A DNA stretch of 64,000 nucleotides from Agapetus fuscipes (Eukaryota > Arthropoda > Insecta > Trichoptera > Glossosomatidae), in NCBI GenBank assembly GCA_951799405.1, contig OX637340.1, forward strand, positions 2,976,001 through 3,040,000, given 5' to 3'. A model generated the notes under the pieces. The model was not told the origin of the DNA and did not search any database. It saw nothing but the letters and a program-made list of their open reading frames with translations. Positions 33,287 to 43,880 of this stretch are shown here, in pieces (within the stretch, counting starts at the first letter, position 1; the number at the start of each line of letters is the position of its first letter). A program made the position numbers and the translations under genes.

Positions 33287-33543
33287 TGTAACGAGATGGA
33301 TTTGTTTGTTAGGTAAAATGGAACATGAGATTTGAATTTGAATGAAAAGGAAAACAAAGGAATGCAAAAAGAGGAGGAGAAGCTTGCCTGGCGTGAGAGC
33401 CAGAAGCATGTGAATTTTGTTATAATTAATATTGTGCTGTGGTTTATTGTGTATACATTGTGAAAGGAATAAAAATAAACATATTAAAGTGGCTGTTAAT
33501 TATTAATTGTGTCAATCAGCAGGACAGAAGAAAAACCCTCACA
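33287..33543 (+). repeat. 5' LTR
   Basis: TGTAACGAGATGG to CCCTCACA, identical to the 3' LTR except A in CAGCAGGACAG (G in the other). An AATAAA-type signal lies in GGAATAAAAATAAAC. Confidence 0.97.
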
Positions 33544-33546
33544 TTT

Positions 33547-33559
33547 TGGCGCCCAACGT
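33547..33559 (+). promoter_or_regulatory. primer-binding site, tRNA-Lys type
   Basis: TGGCGCCCAACGT starts three bases after the LTR and is complementary to the 3' end expected for an animal tRNA-Lys (CTT-type), the primer used by several insect gypsy elements. Confidence 0.8.
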
Positions 33560-34024
33560 AAAAGAAAAAATCTGTAAATGAAATTCCTATAAGAAAATTT
33601 TTCACAAACAACAAATGACAGTCGATTTCAACAAATGACATTGAAAACAATACAATATATGAAATAATTAAAATTGGACAGATTTATGGTTGTGAAAGCA
33701 TCAACACGTTTAAAAGCTATTGAAGGCATCAACTTATACAATTTAAAACAAGAAATTGCAAGTTTTAAAAGGCGGTTTTGAAAATATTGAACGGCTGTTT
33801 TGAAAATATTGAAGGCAAGAGAATTCAAATTACCTACCTACGTTCGGAAGAAATGAACATTTAAAAATCGAACGTCGCGGGAGAATGAAGAATGGATATG
33901 AACCAGTTTGTTTCAAATCAGTTTAGATAAATATATATAGATGGTGTTATATTTAATTTGTATAAAAAAAAATTTTTCAATGAAATGATTTTTTTTAATT
34001 GCATAAATTGAAAATATACAGCAA

Positions 34025-34969
34025 ATGACGAAATCTAAAAAAATAAATAATAAAAAGGATTTAGAAAGTAACACAATGGAGTCCATAAATTTTGATCCTC
34101 TCAAATTAAAAATATCTTTTAATGGTGAAAGTGAACCAAATGAATTTATAATAAGGTTAGAAGAATTAGCCAAAGTCTACAAATTAAAATTAGATTATTT
34201 GGTAGAGTGTATGCCTATATTTTTAACAGATTTTCCGTTAACTTGGTACAGAGCAATTAACTGTCAATTTGATTGGAAAATTTTTAAAACCAAATTCTTA
34301 CAACAATTTGAAAAATATGACTTTCAAAGGAATCTTAAGTTAGAAATTTTAAATATGGTACAAGGTCATGATAATGCATCTGTTTATATTTTAAAGGTCA
34401 AATCCAAAAATAATTTATTAAATAAAAGAATGCATGATAAAGAACTTATGGACATAATAATTCATGGATTGTCAGAAAAATATGCAACTTTACTGACAAC
34501 ATCTGAAATTAAAAATACAGAGGAATTATCTACAATATGTAGCAAGTTTGAATCATTTATAAAATTTAATGAATGTAAGAATTTAAATGTAATGAATGAC
34601 ACAGAAGAGAAAAATGTAATGCAAAAATGCAATTTTTGTAATAAATTAGGACATGATGAAATACATTGTTGGACTAAAAATAGAAAATTAGATTACATAC
34701 AGAATAAATGTAGAAGTTTCACAAATAATATAGTATGCTACTTTTGTAATAAAAGAGGACATGTGGAAAGAAATTGTTTTATAAAAAATGGAAATTTTAA
34801 AAAACACACAGTAATCTGTTACTCATGTAAGCGTACAGGACATGTACAAAAAGATTGTTTTGTTAAAAATAAAAAAAGTGATTATACAGACAAAACAAAA
34901 ATGAACAGAAATATAAATATACAAAACAGAACAAATACGACATACAATAGTAATTCAAAAAACTTGTAG
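34025..34969 (+). CDS. gag: Gag polyprotein
   Basis: 314 residues, the structural protein that packages element RNA in the cytoplasm. Residues ~28-150 look like a retrotransposon Gag capsid domain (conserved aromatic WYRAI and FKTKFLQQFEKYDF segments). Three CCHC zinc knuckles follow at residues 202-215, 238-251 and 265-278, each with exact C-x2-C-x4-H-x4-C spacing and basic linkers, which would bind RNA. The start is the first ATG of the open frame after a ~480-base leader. Just before the TAG stop lies the heptamer A AAA AAC (34957-34963), so some ribosomes should shift into pol. Gag alone would be the main product. Three knuckles is more than the one or two usual in gypsy elements. Confidence 0.95.
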   Translation: MTKSKKINNKKDLESNTMESINFDPLKLKISFNGESEPNEFIIRLEELAKVYKLKLDYLVECMPIFLTDFPLTWYRAINCQFDWKIFKTKFLQQFEKYDFQRNLKLEILNMVQGHDNASVYILKVKSKNNLLNKRMHDKELMDIIIHGLSEKYATLLTTSEIKNTEELSTICSKFESFIKFNECKNLNVMNDTEEKNVMQKCNFCNKLGHDEIHCWTKNRKLDYIQNKCRSFTNNIVCYFCNKRGHVERNCFIKNGNFKKHTVICYSCKRTGHVQKDCFVKNKKSDYTDKTKMNRNINIQNRTNTTYNSNSKNL

Positions 34970-37900
34970 ATAGTCGGCCTTCAGTACAAACACAAAAATC
35001 AGAAATGAAGAGCTGGCTTAATTTCATTCAAATTTTTAATAAAAATTATCAAATTGCACCACTCATTTTTGCTAAACAATTTGATAAAAGACCATTTTTA
35101 ACAGTAAATATTGAGAACAAAAATTTTACAGGTTTACTAGATTCAGGTGCATCTATTTCTGCAATCAATGAAAAAACATTTGATTATTTTTTACAAAGAA
35201 ATTACAAAATTATAAAAACCCATGATAATATCTCGTTAGCAAATGGTAAAAATATAAAAATACTTGGTAAAATAAATTTAGAGGTAAAATGTGACAATCA
35301 AATAAAACATGTAGATTTTTATGTTTTACAAGGTTTACAACAAGACTTAATTTTTGGAATAGATTTTTGGATAAAATTTGAATTAGAACCGAGTTTAATA
35401 AGTAAAATTACATATTCAAATAGCAAAAATATTAGTGAATTAGGTAAAATTACAAATAGAACTAAATTAACAGATAACCAATTACAGCAATTAAAAACAA
35501 TAGAAAATGATTTCAAGGACATCTCTTATGAAAAAATAGGCTTAGGATGCACAAACCTCATTGAACACAGAATTCAGACAGAAGGTCCTCCAATAAAACA
35601 AAAGTATTATCCACTCAGTCCAGCAAGACAGAGACAGGTTAACACAGAGTTAGATAAAATGTTAAAAGAAGGTATAGTTGAACAATCCAAATCTTCGTGG
35701 TCCAGTCCTGTTGTGATTGTAATTAAAAAGGATGGAAAGCCTAGATTTTGTTTGGACTCTAGAAGACTCAATGAAGTAACAAAACGAGATAACTATCCCA
35801 TTCCAAATTTAAATCAAGTTTTAGCAAATTTACGAAATGCCAAATATATCTCTTCAATAGATTTAAGCAAGGCGTTTTGGCAAATTCCACTAGAAGAATC
35901 GTCCAAAGAAAAAACTGCCTTCGTCGTACCAAATAGAGGGTTGTTTCAATTCACAAAAATGCCGTTCGGTTTAAAAAATTCAAGTTCTGAAACACAGCGT
36001 TTATTAGACAAGTTATTTGGACCTAAATTTGATACTAACATATTTTGTTATATCGATGACTTAATTATTATTAACGAAGATTTCAATTCACATTTAAATT
36101 TATTAAAACAAGTTAAAAATATATTACAAGAAGCAGGGTTAACGGTAAAATTTTCAAAATGTGAATTTTGCAAAGATAGTTTAAAATATTTGGGATACAT
36201 TATTGATGAAAATGGATTAAGGCCAGATTCAAATAAAGTCAAGATTATAGAGGAATATCCTTCACCGAAAAATTTAAAACAACTACGAATGTTTTTAGGT
36301 TTGGTAGGATTTTATAGAAAAGTTATACGAAACTGCAGTGAGATATCATATCCACTAAATAAATTATTGAGAGGTAAAAAAGGTCAGAACAATTTTAATT
36401 GGTCAAAAGAATCTGAGGATGCATTTAATAATTTAAAATTAGCCTTAAGCACAGCCCCTGTATTAATATGTCCGGATTTCACAAAAGATTTTTTTTTACA
36501 CACTGATGCCAGTAAAAATCAAGTAGCTTCAGTATTAAACCAAAATATCAATGGGTCCGAAAAGCCAATAGCATATTTTTCAAGAAGTTTGACAGTTAGA
36601 GAACAAAACTATTCGACATCAGAACGTGAGCTTCTTGCCATTGTAGAGTCAATTGAACATTTTCGATCTTATCTAGATGGGATGAAATTCAAGGTAATAA
36701 CTGATCATATGGCATTAAAATTCTTGAATAAAATATCAAATCCAACAGGTAGATTAGCAAGATGGGCCATGAGACTTTCACAGTATGAATTTGAGATTGA
36801 GCATAGAAAAGGGAAAGAACATACAGTGCCAGATGTATTATCTAGGATTCCTGGTACTAAAGAAATGGAAGTAATAAATTCAAATATTGCAGATCCTTGG
36901 TATAATAATATCGCAGAAGGATGTACAAAAACACCATACAAATACAAAAAATTCAAAATGGTAGATAATAAATTATTTAAACTAATAAATGATGATAATC
37001 CTTTCACAGAGGAATATAATTGGAAAGAGATACCTATTATAGACAATAGATTAACTATAATAAAGAATCATCATGATAATGGACATGTAGGTATTTTTAA
37101 AACTTATAAATACATATCAAGATGTTACTATTGGAAAAATATGTATGCAGATATAAAAAGTTTTATAAATAAATGTCAAAAATGTAAAATGTATAAGCCG
37201 AATAATTTACCTCCAGCAGGAAAAATGGAAAATAGAAAAAGAGTGGATAGACCGTTAAAAATGCTGAGTATTGATTTGATAGGACCATTACCAAAATCAA
37301 GTACAGGTTATATACATATATTATCAATAATAGATGTTTTTACCAAATATTGTTGGTTATTTCCTTTAAGAAGAGCTACTACAGAAGAAATAGTAAAATT
37401 AATAGAAAATAAAATATTTTTAACAGAAGGAGTACCGCAAACGATAATAACAGATAATGGAAAGAATTTAAAGTCTAATGCATTTAAAGATTTTATGTAC
37501 TCATACGGAGTACAGAAAATATTTTATACAACTTTATATACTCCCATGTGCAATAATGTAGAGACATATAATAGAACAATAGGATACACATTAGCTATTT
37601 TTGTTGAAAATGAACAAAGAAAATGGGATACTTTTTTAGATTCAGTACAAAGCATAATAAATAATACAGTCAATTTAGCAACAGGATACACACCTAATGT
37701 ATTAGCAAGAGGTAGGGAGATTGTACTAAATGGTGAAATTCATGGTGAAATAGTAAATGATGAAATAGAATCAAAGGAAGATTTAGATAAATATAGAGTT
37801 ATGTATAAAGATAAAATGAAGGAATTAAACACATTATACAAAATTGTAACAGAAAATTTATGGGATGCATATAATAAAAATGCAAATTATTATAATAAAG

Positions 37901-38115
37901 GTAGATCAAATCGTGTCTATGATCAAGGGGATATTGTATGGCGTAAAAATTTCATACAATCAAATGCAGGGAAATACTTCTGTACAAAGTTGGCTCCAAA
38001 ATTTGTCAAAGCCAGAATAGAAAAGAAAGTTAGCAAGATAGTCTATGTATTAAAAGATATAGACACAAATGTTATAAATAAATATCACATCAAGGACATA
38101 ATCAAATTAGATTAA
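34954..38115 (+). CDS. pol: Pol polyprotein: protease, RT, RNase H, integrase
   Basis: Open in the -1 frame from 34954, so it overlaps the end of gag and should be made as Gag-Pol. Numbering from the first ATG (35005): aspartic protease LLDSGAS at 44-50; RT with the first catalytic Asp in SSIDLSKAF (286), MPFGLKN (319-325) and YIDD (349-352); RNase H with Asp 501 in HTDASK, SERELLAI and Asp 567 in TDHM; integrase zinc finger H690-H694-C724-C727, then Asp 757, Asp 817 and Glu 853, the last two separated by 35 residues (DD35E). All catalytic residues are present with no stop or frameshift. The order RT-RNase H-integrase places it in Ty3/gypsy. An unusual point is that the common NAPATF after MPFGLK is replaced by NSSSETQ. 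There is no chromodomain and no env. Confidence 0.97.
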   Translation, partial: FKKLVDSRPSVQTQKSEMKSWLNFIQIFNKNYQIAPLIFAKQFDKRPFLTVNIENKNFTGLLDSGASISAINEKTFDYFLQRNYKIIKTHDNISLANGKNIKILGKINLEVKCDNQIKHVDFYVLQGLQQDLIFGIDFWIKFELEPSLISKITYSNSKNISELGKITNRTKLTDNQLQQLKTIENDFKDISYEKIGLGCTNLIEHRIQTEGPPIKQKYYPLSPARQRQVNTELDKMLKEGIVEQSKSSWSSPVVIVIKKDGKPRFCLDSRRLNEVTKRDNYPIPNLNQVLANLRNAKYISSIDLSKAFWQIPLEESSKEKTAFVVPNRGLFQFTKMPFGLKNSSSETQRLLDKLFGPKFDTNIFCYIDDLIIINEDFNSHLNLLKQVKNILQEAGLTVKFSKCEFCKDSLKYLGYIIDENGLRPDSNKVKIIEEYPSPKNLKQLRMFLGLVGFYRKVIRNCSEISYPLNKLLRGKKGQNNFNWSKESEDAFNNLKLALSTAPVLICPDFTKDFFLHTDASKNQVASVLNQNINGSEKPIAYFSRSLTVREQNYSTSERELLAIVESIEHFRSYLDGMKFKVITDHMALKFLNKISNPTGRLARWAMRLSQYEFEIEHRKGKEHTVPDVLSRIPGTKEMEVINSNIADPWYNNIAEGCTKTPYKYKKFKMVDNKLFKLINDDNPFTEEYNWKEIPIIDNRLTIIKNHHDNGHVGIFKTYKYISRCYYWKNMYADIKSFINKCQKCKMYKPNNLPPAGKMENRKRVDRPLKMLSIDLIGPLPKSSTGYIHILSIIDVFTKYCWLFPLRRATTEEIVKLIENKIFLTEGVPQTIITDNGKNLKSNAFKDFMYSYGVQKIFYTTLYTPMCNNVETYNRTIGYTLAIFVENEQRKWDTFLDSVQSIINNTVNLATGYTPNVLARGREIVLNGEIHGEIVNDEIESKEDLDKYRVMYKDKMKELNTLYKIVTENLWDAYNKNANYYNKGRSNRVYDQGDIVWRKNFIQSNAGKYFCTKLAPKFVKARIEKKVSKIVYVLKDIDTNVINKYHIKDIIKLD
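34957..34963 (+). promoter_or_regulatory. -1 ribosomal frameshift heptamer A AAA AAC
   Basis: In the gag frame it reads tcA AAA AAC TTG TAG, the classic X XXY YYZ pattern. The -1 frame has a stop at 34951-34953 and is open from 34954 through pol. No obvious downstream pseudoknot was traced. Confidence 0.9.
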
Positions 38116-38836
38116 AAAAAAAAAAAACATATTTTCATGTGTATGAAAAATTTGAGGTGATGAATGATACGGTGAAAGTTGATATAAAAGTGATCAGTGA
38201 AAGAATGAATTATGAAATATTGCATGAATGAAGGTATGAAACATAAATTTAACAAAGTATTACATATGAAGGTAAAGTTTTTGAAAAAAATTGATGGACT
38301 GATAAATTTATTAATGAAAAATATATTTGAAATAAATTTAAATATTGGGAAAGATGTGATACATGTTTAAAAAAAAAAAGTTATTTTAATGAATTGATTA
38401 ATTAACTGGTGAATGTTTATTATGTATTGTTATTTGATTATTTTGAATTGTTGAATTAAGTATTTAAAAAAAAAAAGTTATTGTAATGAATTGATTAATA
38501 AACTGGTGAATGTTTATTATGTATTGTTATTTAATTATTTTGAATTGTTGAATTAAGTATTTAAAAAAAAAACAAATATTTGTTTATAATATTGAATATG
38601 AAATTTGTGTTAAAAAAAAAAAATATATATTAATTTTAGTATGAAAATAATTGGTATTGTTAAAAAAGGTATTAATGACTAAATAATGTATCAGAAACAG
38701 GTTTTTTTTTTATTTTCATATTTTTGAAATTTATCCTTAAAATAAAACAAAATATGTGGCGCCGGCTGAGCATTATGATACATTATTTACTCATTGTTAA
38801 AAGAAAAAAAAAAAAATTGGGAATGTTTTTTTTTAT
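38116..38836 (+). other. Ty3 3' untranslated region with a 97-bp direct repeat
   Basis: AT-rich, no env-like frame. GTTATTTTAATGAATTGATT from 38380 is repeated from 38477 with few changes (period 97 bp). Confidence 0.85.
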
Positions 38837-38849
38837 GAGAGGAAGGAGG
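38837..38849 (+). promoter_or_regulatory. polypurine tract
   Basis: GAGAGGAAGGAGG lies five bases before the 3' LTR and is the expected plus-strand primer site. Confidence 0.75.
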
Positions 38850-38854
38850 TGTAT

Positions 38855-39111
38855 TGTAACGAGATGGATTTGTTTGTTAGGTAAAATGGAACATGAGATT
38901 TGAATTTGAATGAAAAGGAAAACAAAGGAATGCAAAAAGAGGAGGAGAAGCTTGCCTGGCGTGAGAGCCAGAAGCATGTGAATTTTGTTATAATTAATAT
39001 TGTGCTGTGGTTTATTGTGTATACATTGTGAAAGGAATAAAAATAAACATATTAAAGTGGCTGTTAATTATTAATTGTGTCAATCAGCAGGGCAGAAGAA
39101 AAACCCTCACA
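38855..39111 (+). repeat. 3' LTR
   Basis: 257 bp, 256 identical to the 5' LTR. GTAT follows at 39112-39115. Confidence 0.97.
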
Positions 39112-39176
39112 GTATGCCCACAAACAAACACGTGTAGTTCGCGCTTACAAATGCTGATTGTGTACTTACAAATAAA
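39112..39176 (-). repeat. LINE 3'-tail repeat (family R), right half
   Basis: GTATGCCCACAAACAAACAC onward. It continues the repeat broken at 33286. Confidence 0.9.
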
Positions 39177-39247
39177 TCTATACAAATCAAAATATATTTC
39201 TTCCATGGAAAAACGGTTTTTGCTGTAATGCATGTAGGTTATCTATG

Positions 39248-39400
39248 ATTTCAGTTGCAATGAAATATTAACAGGTGAGATTCATATTTAATGCATATTC
39301 ATAAGTCTGTGCTTACACAAGCTGCACGTGCAAGCCACAAAATCCCATCTGTCCCGGAGCCTCCTATTTCAGCTGCGAGTGTTCATAAACCCGCTTTACA
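39248..39400 (-). repeat. LINE 3'-tail repeat, decayed
   Basis: GTTGCAATGAAATATTAACA and GCTTACACAAGCTGCACGTG blocks remain. Confidence 0.55.
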
Positions 39401-39560
39401 TTTAAAACAATATCAAATGTGAAGGAGAATAAAACAATTTGTTTTTACTTGTAATAAAATCGCCAATCTCAATCTCAATTAATGAGAATTAAAACGATTT
39501 GTGTTGTACTTTTAATAAAGCCCCCAATCTCATTTTCATTTTTTCTCATATCGTTTTCCA

Positions 39561-39750
39561 ATTTGCCAATGTCACCCCTGCTTCAGGGAAGGTCGGCAAG
39601 AGTTGCAGTGCTTATGTTCATTTGAGATTGGGTTTTTTATATTGTAGGTCCACATGCGGCATATGTAAGCGCGAAATTATGCATGTCTGCTTGTGGGAAT
39701 TCATTTAATATGACTCTCAAATGATACATATCTTTGCAGCTTAGATTTAG
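39561..39750 (+). repeat. LINE 3'-tail repeat (family R)
   Basis: Begins at TTTGCCAATGTCACCCC and ends GCAGCTTAGATTTAGATTTA. Confidence 0.8.
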
Positions 39751-40141
39751 ATTTAGATTTTCCAAAATGAAAAACAAGAACAGTTGAACTTTGGTTGTGG
39801 TGTTGTGTAATGAATAAGGCAGATGATGTACTCGTATATATGTAATAGGAACGCGTCTAGTGAGTGGCAAGCTGTGCAGAAGGATTACTCAAAAATACCG
39901 ACACACAAAGAGCAGCCCGGGGAATATTCCACATCAAAGGCATTACACAAAGCTACTGCGCCCAAATTTACGTGGTCGCCTATCTTCATACCGAACAACA
40001 AAGAAAAGTTTTCGTTGTGTGCTCCTTCTAACTATGCCCCGTCTTGCTACCGCTACATAAGACGAGTTTGTAACAGATATACTCTCATACATTTGTCGTT
40101 ATTAAATCATTGTAAATTTCCCATTCGAGGGTTCTATCTAT

Positions 40142-40363
40142 AATCTAAGCTGCGGGGATATGTAAACATTTAAAAGGCTCATATCAAGTGCATGCCCACA
40201 GACAGGCACATGCAGGTTCGCGCCTACACATTCTTCATGTGTGCATACAAATGAACATAAACTTTGCAACTTCTGCCGCCTTTCCCTGAAATCGGGGTGG
40301 CATTGGCAAAAGTGAACCAATTTATTACAGCACGGGGGTCAGCCTCATACCAACCTATCAGTC
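40142..40363 (-). repeat. LINE 3'-tail repeat (family R), unit 1
   Basis: Full span from CTAAGCTGCGGGG to CAGTCAAGG, of the subtype with ACAGGCACATGCAGG. Confidence 0.8.
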
Positions 40364-40483
40364 AAGGGGGGAGGGTTGGTTATTTGAAATATCGCTACAT
40401 AAGACGAGTTTGTAACAGATTTTCTCTCATACATTTGTCGTTATTAAATCATTGTAAATTTCCCATTCGAGGGTTCTATCTAT

Positions 40484-40705
40484 AATCTAAGCTGCGGGGA
40501 TATGTAAACATTTAAAAGGCTCATATCAAGTGCATGCCCACAGACAGGCACATGCAGGTTCGCGCCTACACATTCTTCATGTGTGCATACAAATGAACAT
40601 AAACTTTGCAACTTCTGCCGCCTTTCCCTGAAATCGGGGTGGCATTGGCAAAAGTGAACCAATTTATTACAGCACGGGGGTCAGCCTAATACCAACCTAT
40701 CAGTC
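40484..40705 (-). repeat. LINE 3'-tail repeat (family R), unit 2
   Basis: Tandem duplicate of 40142-40363. Confidence 0.8.
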
Positions 40706-40734
40706 AAGGGGGGAGGGTTGGTTATTTGAAATAT

Positions 40735-41601
40735 CTGCGGAATCAATCTGCTGCTAATTGTCTTTTGATTCCAAGGAATATTCAACATGAGATTGTTTTG
40801 GCATATACTGTCTCGTTAAATTGACTGAAAACGCTATGTCTTCATTAAAAGGTTATTTTGTGCATATGCATGTGTTTAGAGAAGAAAACTAGGTACCTAT
40901 GCATTATTGCACCAGATCATTCAACATAAAATGGTGGGTCGAAGATGTGTTGGGAGATGAAGTTCTTCCTGGCTGAGGAATATCCGTGACTGAGGACTCT
41001 ACGAGTTGTTCTGAACTGCTGAGGACCGAGAAATCTACTCTCGATAGTCAAAGTCGGAGAGACCTGACAGGACACAAAAAGAAGAGAAGAGAATGGATTA
41101 CGAACTTTTATTTCAAATTTGAACTGTATCTTTTGATCGTAAGGAAGATGTAAAAAGAAATTCTGCTGTCGTCTTTTTTGAAAAAAATTGGTAAAAAGTG
41201 GTGCTTTGATTTTAAATATTCTGATACTGGTGACCCTTTTTATCCAGACCTCATGCCACCAAATCAAGCACTCTCTGATCATAATCAGTATAGGCGTTTT
41301 GTTTTTTCTATCCTAGCTTACTTTTCATAGCACAGAGACTAGATGCTCCACCGTATAATACGGCCCCATACCCTTTTGACACACAAACCAACAATCAGGG
41401 GATTAAAGCTTCATTGTACGAGAACTTGTGCGCCCGCCAGCCGGCAGATGAATGCGTCTAGACGACTTGTAACAACCAGTACCATCAAATATTATCTGTG
41501 GCAGAGCAGCCTGCAGCCGCGTCCACTACGGAAACCGGGCAGCGAGCACAAAGCCCTCGATATCCATTATTCCCGTCTATTCCCATTCCTCCTTTGTGCA
41601 G
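40735..41601. other. no recognisable feature
   Basis: Short open frames on both strands lack any domain. There is no repeat match in the window. Confidence 0.45.
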
Positions 41602-41606
41602 TTCGT

Positions 41607-41983
41607 GCAGATTATGATTGCGGCCAGTAGCGGCTCTAACTCATACTTGGGACAGGGGATGACCTTGTAAGGTCTGGCGCTCACCTGATCGGGCACTTCA
41701 CCGGGGCACAAGTCCACACCTGCTCACCACCATACAGCAATTATACACTAAATCACCAGGATTTTATTTAAATCCAATATCAATCGCCATTTCCTCTCAG
41801 TGTCTCAAAACAAAGCAACGCAACGCAACACAGGTTATAGCACTGCACAGCTAACGGCCCTGCAATCGGATAAGGACATCAACTGTCAGATCATCAACAC
41901 CTCTGCGGCACTACATCAAGTGTCATAGACCCTAGAGTCTCTTGAATCTAGGGAGTCTCTCGCACAGGCTTCCTTAAAAAAAA
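41607..41983 (+). repeat. element P with poly-A tail, copy B
   Basis: Counterpart of 9983-10375 with small indels. Confidence 0.55.
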
Positions 41984-42049
41984 GGCTGATGACATCCGTA
42001 GGGATGCTCCCCTTCATCCCCCAGTGTCGCACCGCTACTGCTTGCAGTA

Positions 42050-42480
42050 CCCCAAGTATAAAAGCGTGCGTTTGTTATCAATCGCTCCGTTTCACCAAAA
42101 AATACGGCAATAAAACTTTCTATAGATGCGCTGTCCTAGTATTCATACATTTTATAGTTGCAATTGTTTACTTTCTATGATAAGTTAATACTTGATGTAC
42201 TGGATAGCGATTTTCTATTACGAAAACAGTACCACAAGTACATTTACATTAATTCCCCTCGATCGTGTAATAGTTTTTTTTTTGGAAATTATCACTCACT
42301 AGGGGTGCTGTCGAATCTGCCATACATTTTGCAATTCAGATCGCGATACGTTATCCAGGGGAGTTTATATGAATGTTTTATACTCATGGTACAGGTACAC
42401 TCGTAGTACTATCCATACGAAAGCGTAGAAAAAGTTTTTGTTATCGTCAATAGCGAAATCGCTGTACTTTAGGACGATGC
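42050..42480. repeat. foldback repeat (family F), copy B
   Basis: Counterpart of 10438-10860. Confidence 0.5.
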
Positions 42481-42959
42481 GCAGTTATTCAATGCCAGCT
42501 GGACAGTTTCAAAACAGCTGTGTAATCAACGAATGCCATGTTGAATAATTATAAATGTTGATTTATATCAACTGTTTTGTTTTTATGAATTTTCATTTAT
42601 CGCGTTTATGGTTTTGTATAAAAGATTTCATGCAAAGATTTGAAAATATATGAAGCACTTACCTACTTGAAGTACGTATAGTAATCGTATTTGAAGTACT
42701 CGATCACCGAGTGAAGCGATATTTACCATCTGAAGGGACACAAAATCTCGAGCACCCTCATTTTTCATCTTGTTGTAGTTCAAAGAATATTGAACCAAAC
42801 CAACTAGTGGGGCAAAATATGATATTAATAGACCTTGCTGGGGCTTATACAATATACATGTTCAAGGATGAGTTCAGACTCGTTAATGATTTATTATCTA
42901 TGAAGTGGCTTTATTTAAGACCAACCCTTGTGACTCCTTTGGGGACAACCAATTATGCG

Positions 42960-43331
42960 GATTATTTAAGTGCATAAATTAAGCTGCACTGGCTTCGGTT
43001 CTAAGAAAGAGTACGGTACAGACTGTGTGTCATGGTAAAAGACATCCTAGATGAACAGGCACCAGAATACTTTGGAAAACTATATCAGATGCAACAAGCT
43101 ACAAGCACCAGGACTCTAAGGCCAGCTGATGTAGGCTCTGCAAGGCTGAGCTTGCCCCTCAGGGCAACCTCAACCAACTTCGGTGATCGGGCATTCTCGG
43201 TTTCGGGGCCAATGGCTTGGAACGAGTTGCCGGTTGAGGTTAAGAAGGAAAGAGACAGGACAAACTTCAGCAGGAAGCTGAAGACGCACCTGTTTGAAAA
43301 GTCATACCCAGGAAAACAAGGGCTCTTGTGA
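42960..43331 (+). pseudogene. CR1/L2-type LINE C-terminus, copy B
   Basis: Reads the 99-residue tail in frame (43032-43331): AFSVSGPMAWNELPVEV, then RKLKTHLFEKSYPG, then the stop. It is the less damaged of the pair; copy A is frameshifted. No RT core is present. Confidence 0.8.
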
Positions 43332-43375
43332 TTAAATTTTAATGAAAACGACGCTTTAAAGAAATAAACCAACTA

Positions 43376-43880
43376 TATATATTGTTGTCTTTTTAGGGTT
43401 CAAAAAGTCTTTAAATTCAAAAAACTGGTCTTCTTTCATGGATATTTATTTTTCACTTAGATTTATTTAACAATTTATATTTATTTTTAACAATTCACAT
43501 TTTTGGTTTAGCAATATACATTTATTTCACAGTTGGTAGCGACAGTTACTAGAAGCCAATTTTGCTGGAACCTTCGTAGGTACATAATCGAATGTCTCTT
43601 TCCTAGGTACCTATAATAATTACTCCAACTCTCATCGGCTATAACTAATACACCTACATACCAGTGGCGAAGGGTGCCATACAAGCCGGTTCCCATCGGC
43701 TTTCCTTTTCGGCACCCTTCGCCACTGCTACCTACATACCTAACATTTATATGTATTTGTTATTTACATAACAATATATATCACAATAAGAAGTTGCACT
43801 GTATGCGTTGCGTTTTTACAACAATTGACAGTTCTTCATAAACATAACTTTAATACTCCTTTCGGAAGCTTGAACTATTT
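43376..43880. other. B-specific sequence with a deleted hAT MITE
   Basis: Replaces the Jockey-like region of copy A. Apart from the MITE at 43662-43727, no feature is recognised. Confidence 0.5.
43662..43727. mobile_element. hAT MITE (CAGTGGCG family), internally deleted to 66 bp
   Basis: Only the two inverted ends remain. The flanking 8-mers CTACATAC and CTACCTAC differ by one base, consistent with a hAT target duplication. Confidence 0.8.

Larger units (their letters stand above)
33287..39111 (+). mobile_element. complete Ty3/gypsy LTR retrotransposon, 5825 bp
   Basis: Two 257-bp LTRs enclose a primer-binding site, gag, -1 frameshift, pol and a purine tract. GTAT flanks both ends, and the unoccupied paralogues of the target repeat (25050 and 51831 regions) read CAGATGTATGCCC with one GTAT. 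One LTR mismatch and intact frames indicate a very recent insertion. There is no env-like frame. Confidence 0.97.
40051..40734. repeat. 342-bp tandem duplication
   Basis: CGCTACATAAGACGAG at 40051 and 40393. The units differ at only a few positions (for example AGATATACTCTC against AGATTTTCTCTC). Each contains one family-R repeat on the minus strand (40142-40363 and 40484-40705). Confidence 0.95.

Noticed and set aside
36705..37046. Minus-strand 113-codon frame
   Set aside because: Shadow of the intact pol gene.
38116..38836. Possible env gene after pol
   Set aside because: No open frame of meaningful length; the stretch is AT-rich and partly a 97-bp direct repeat.
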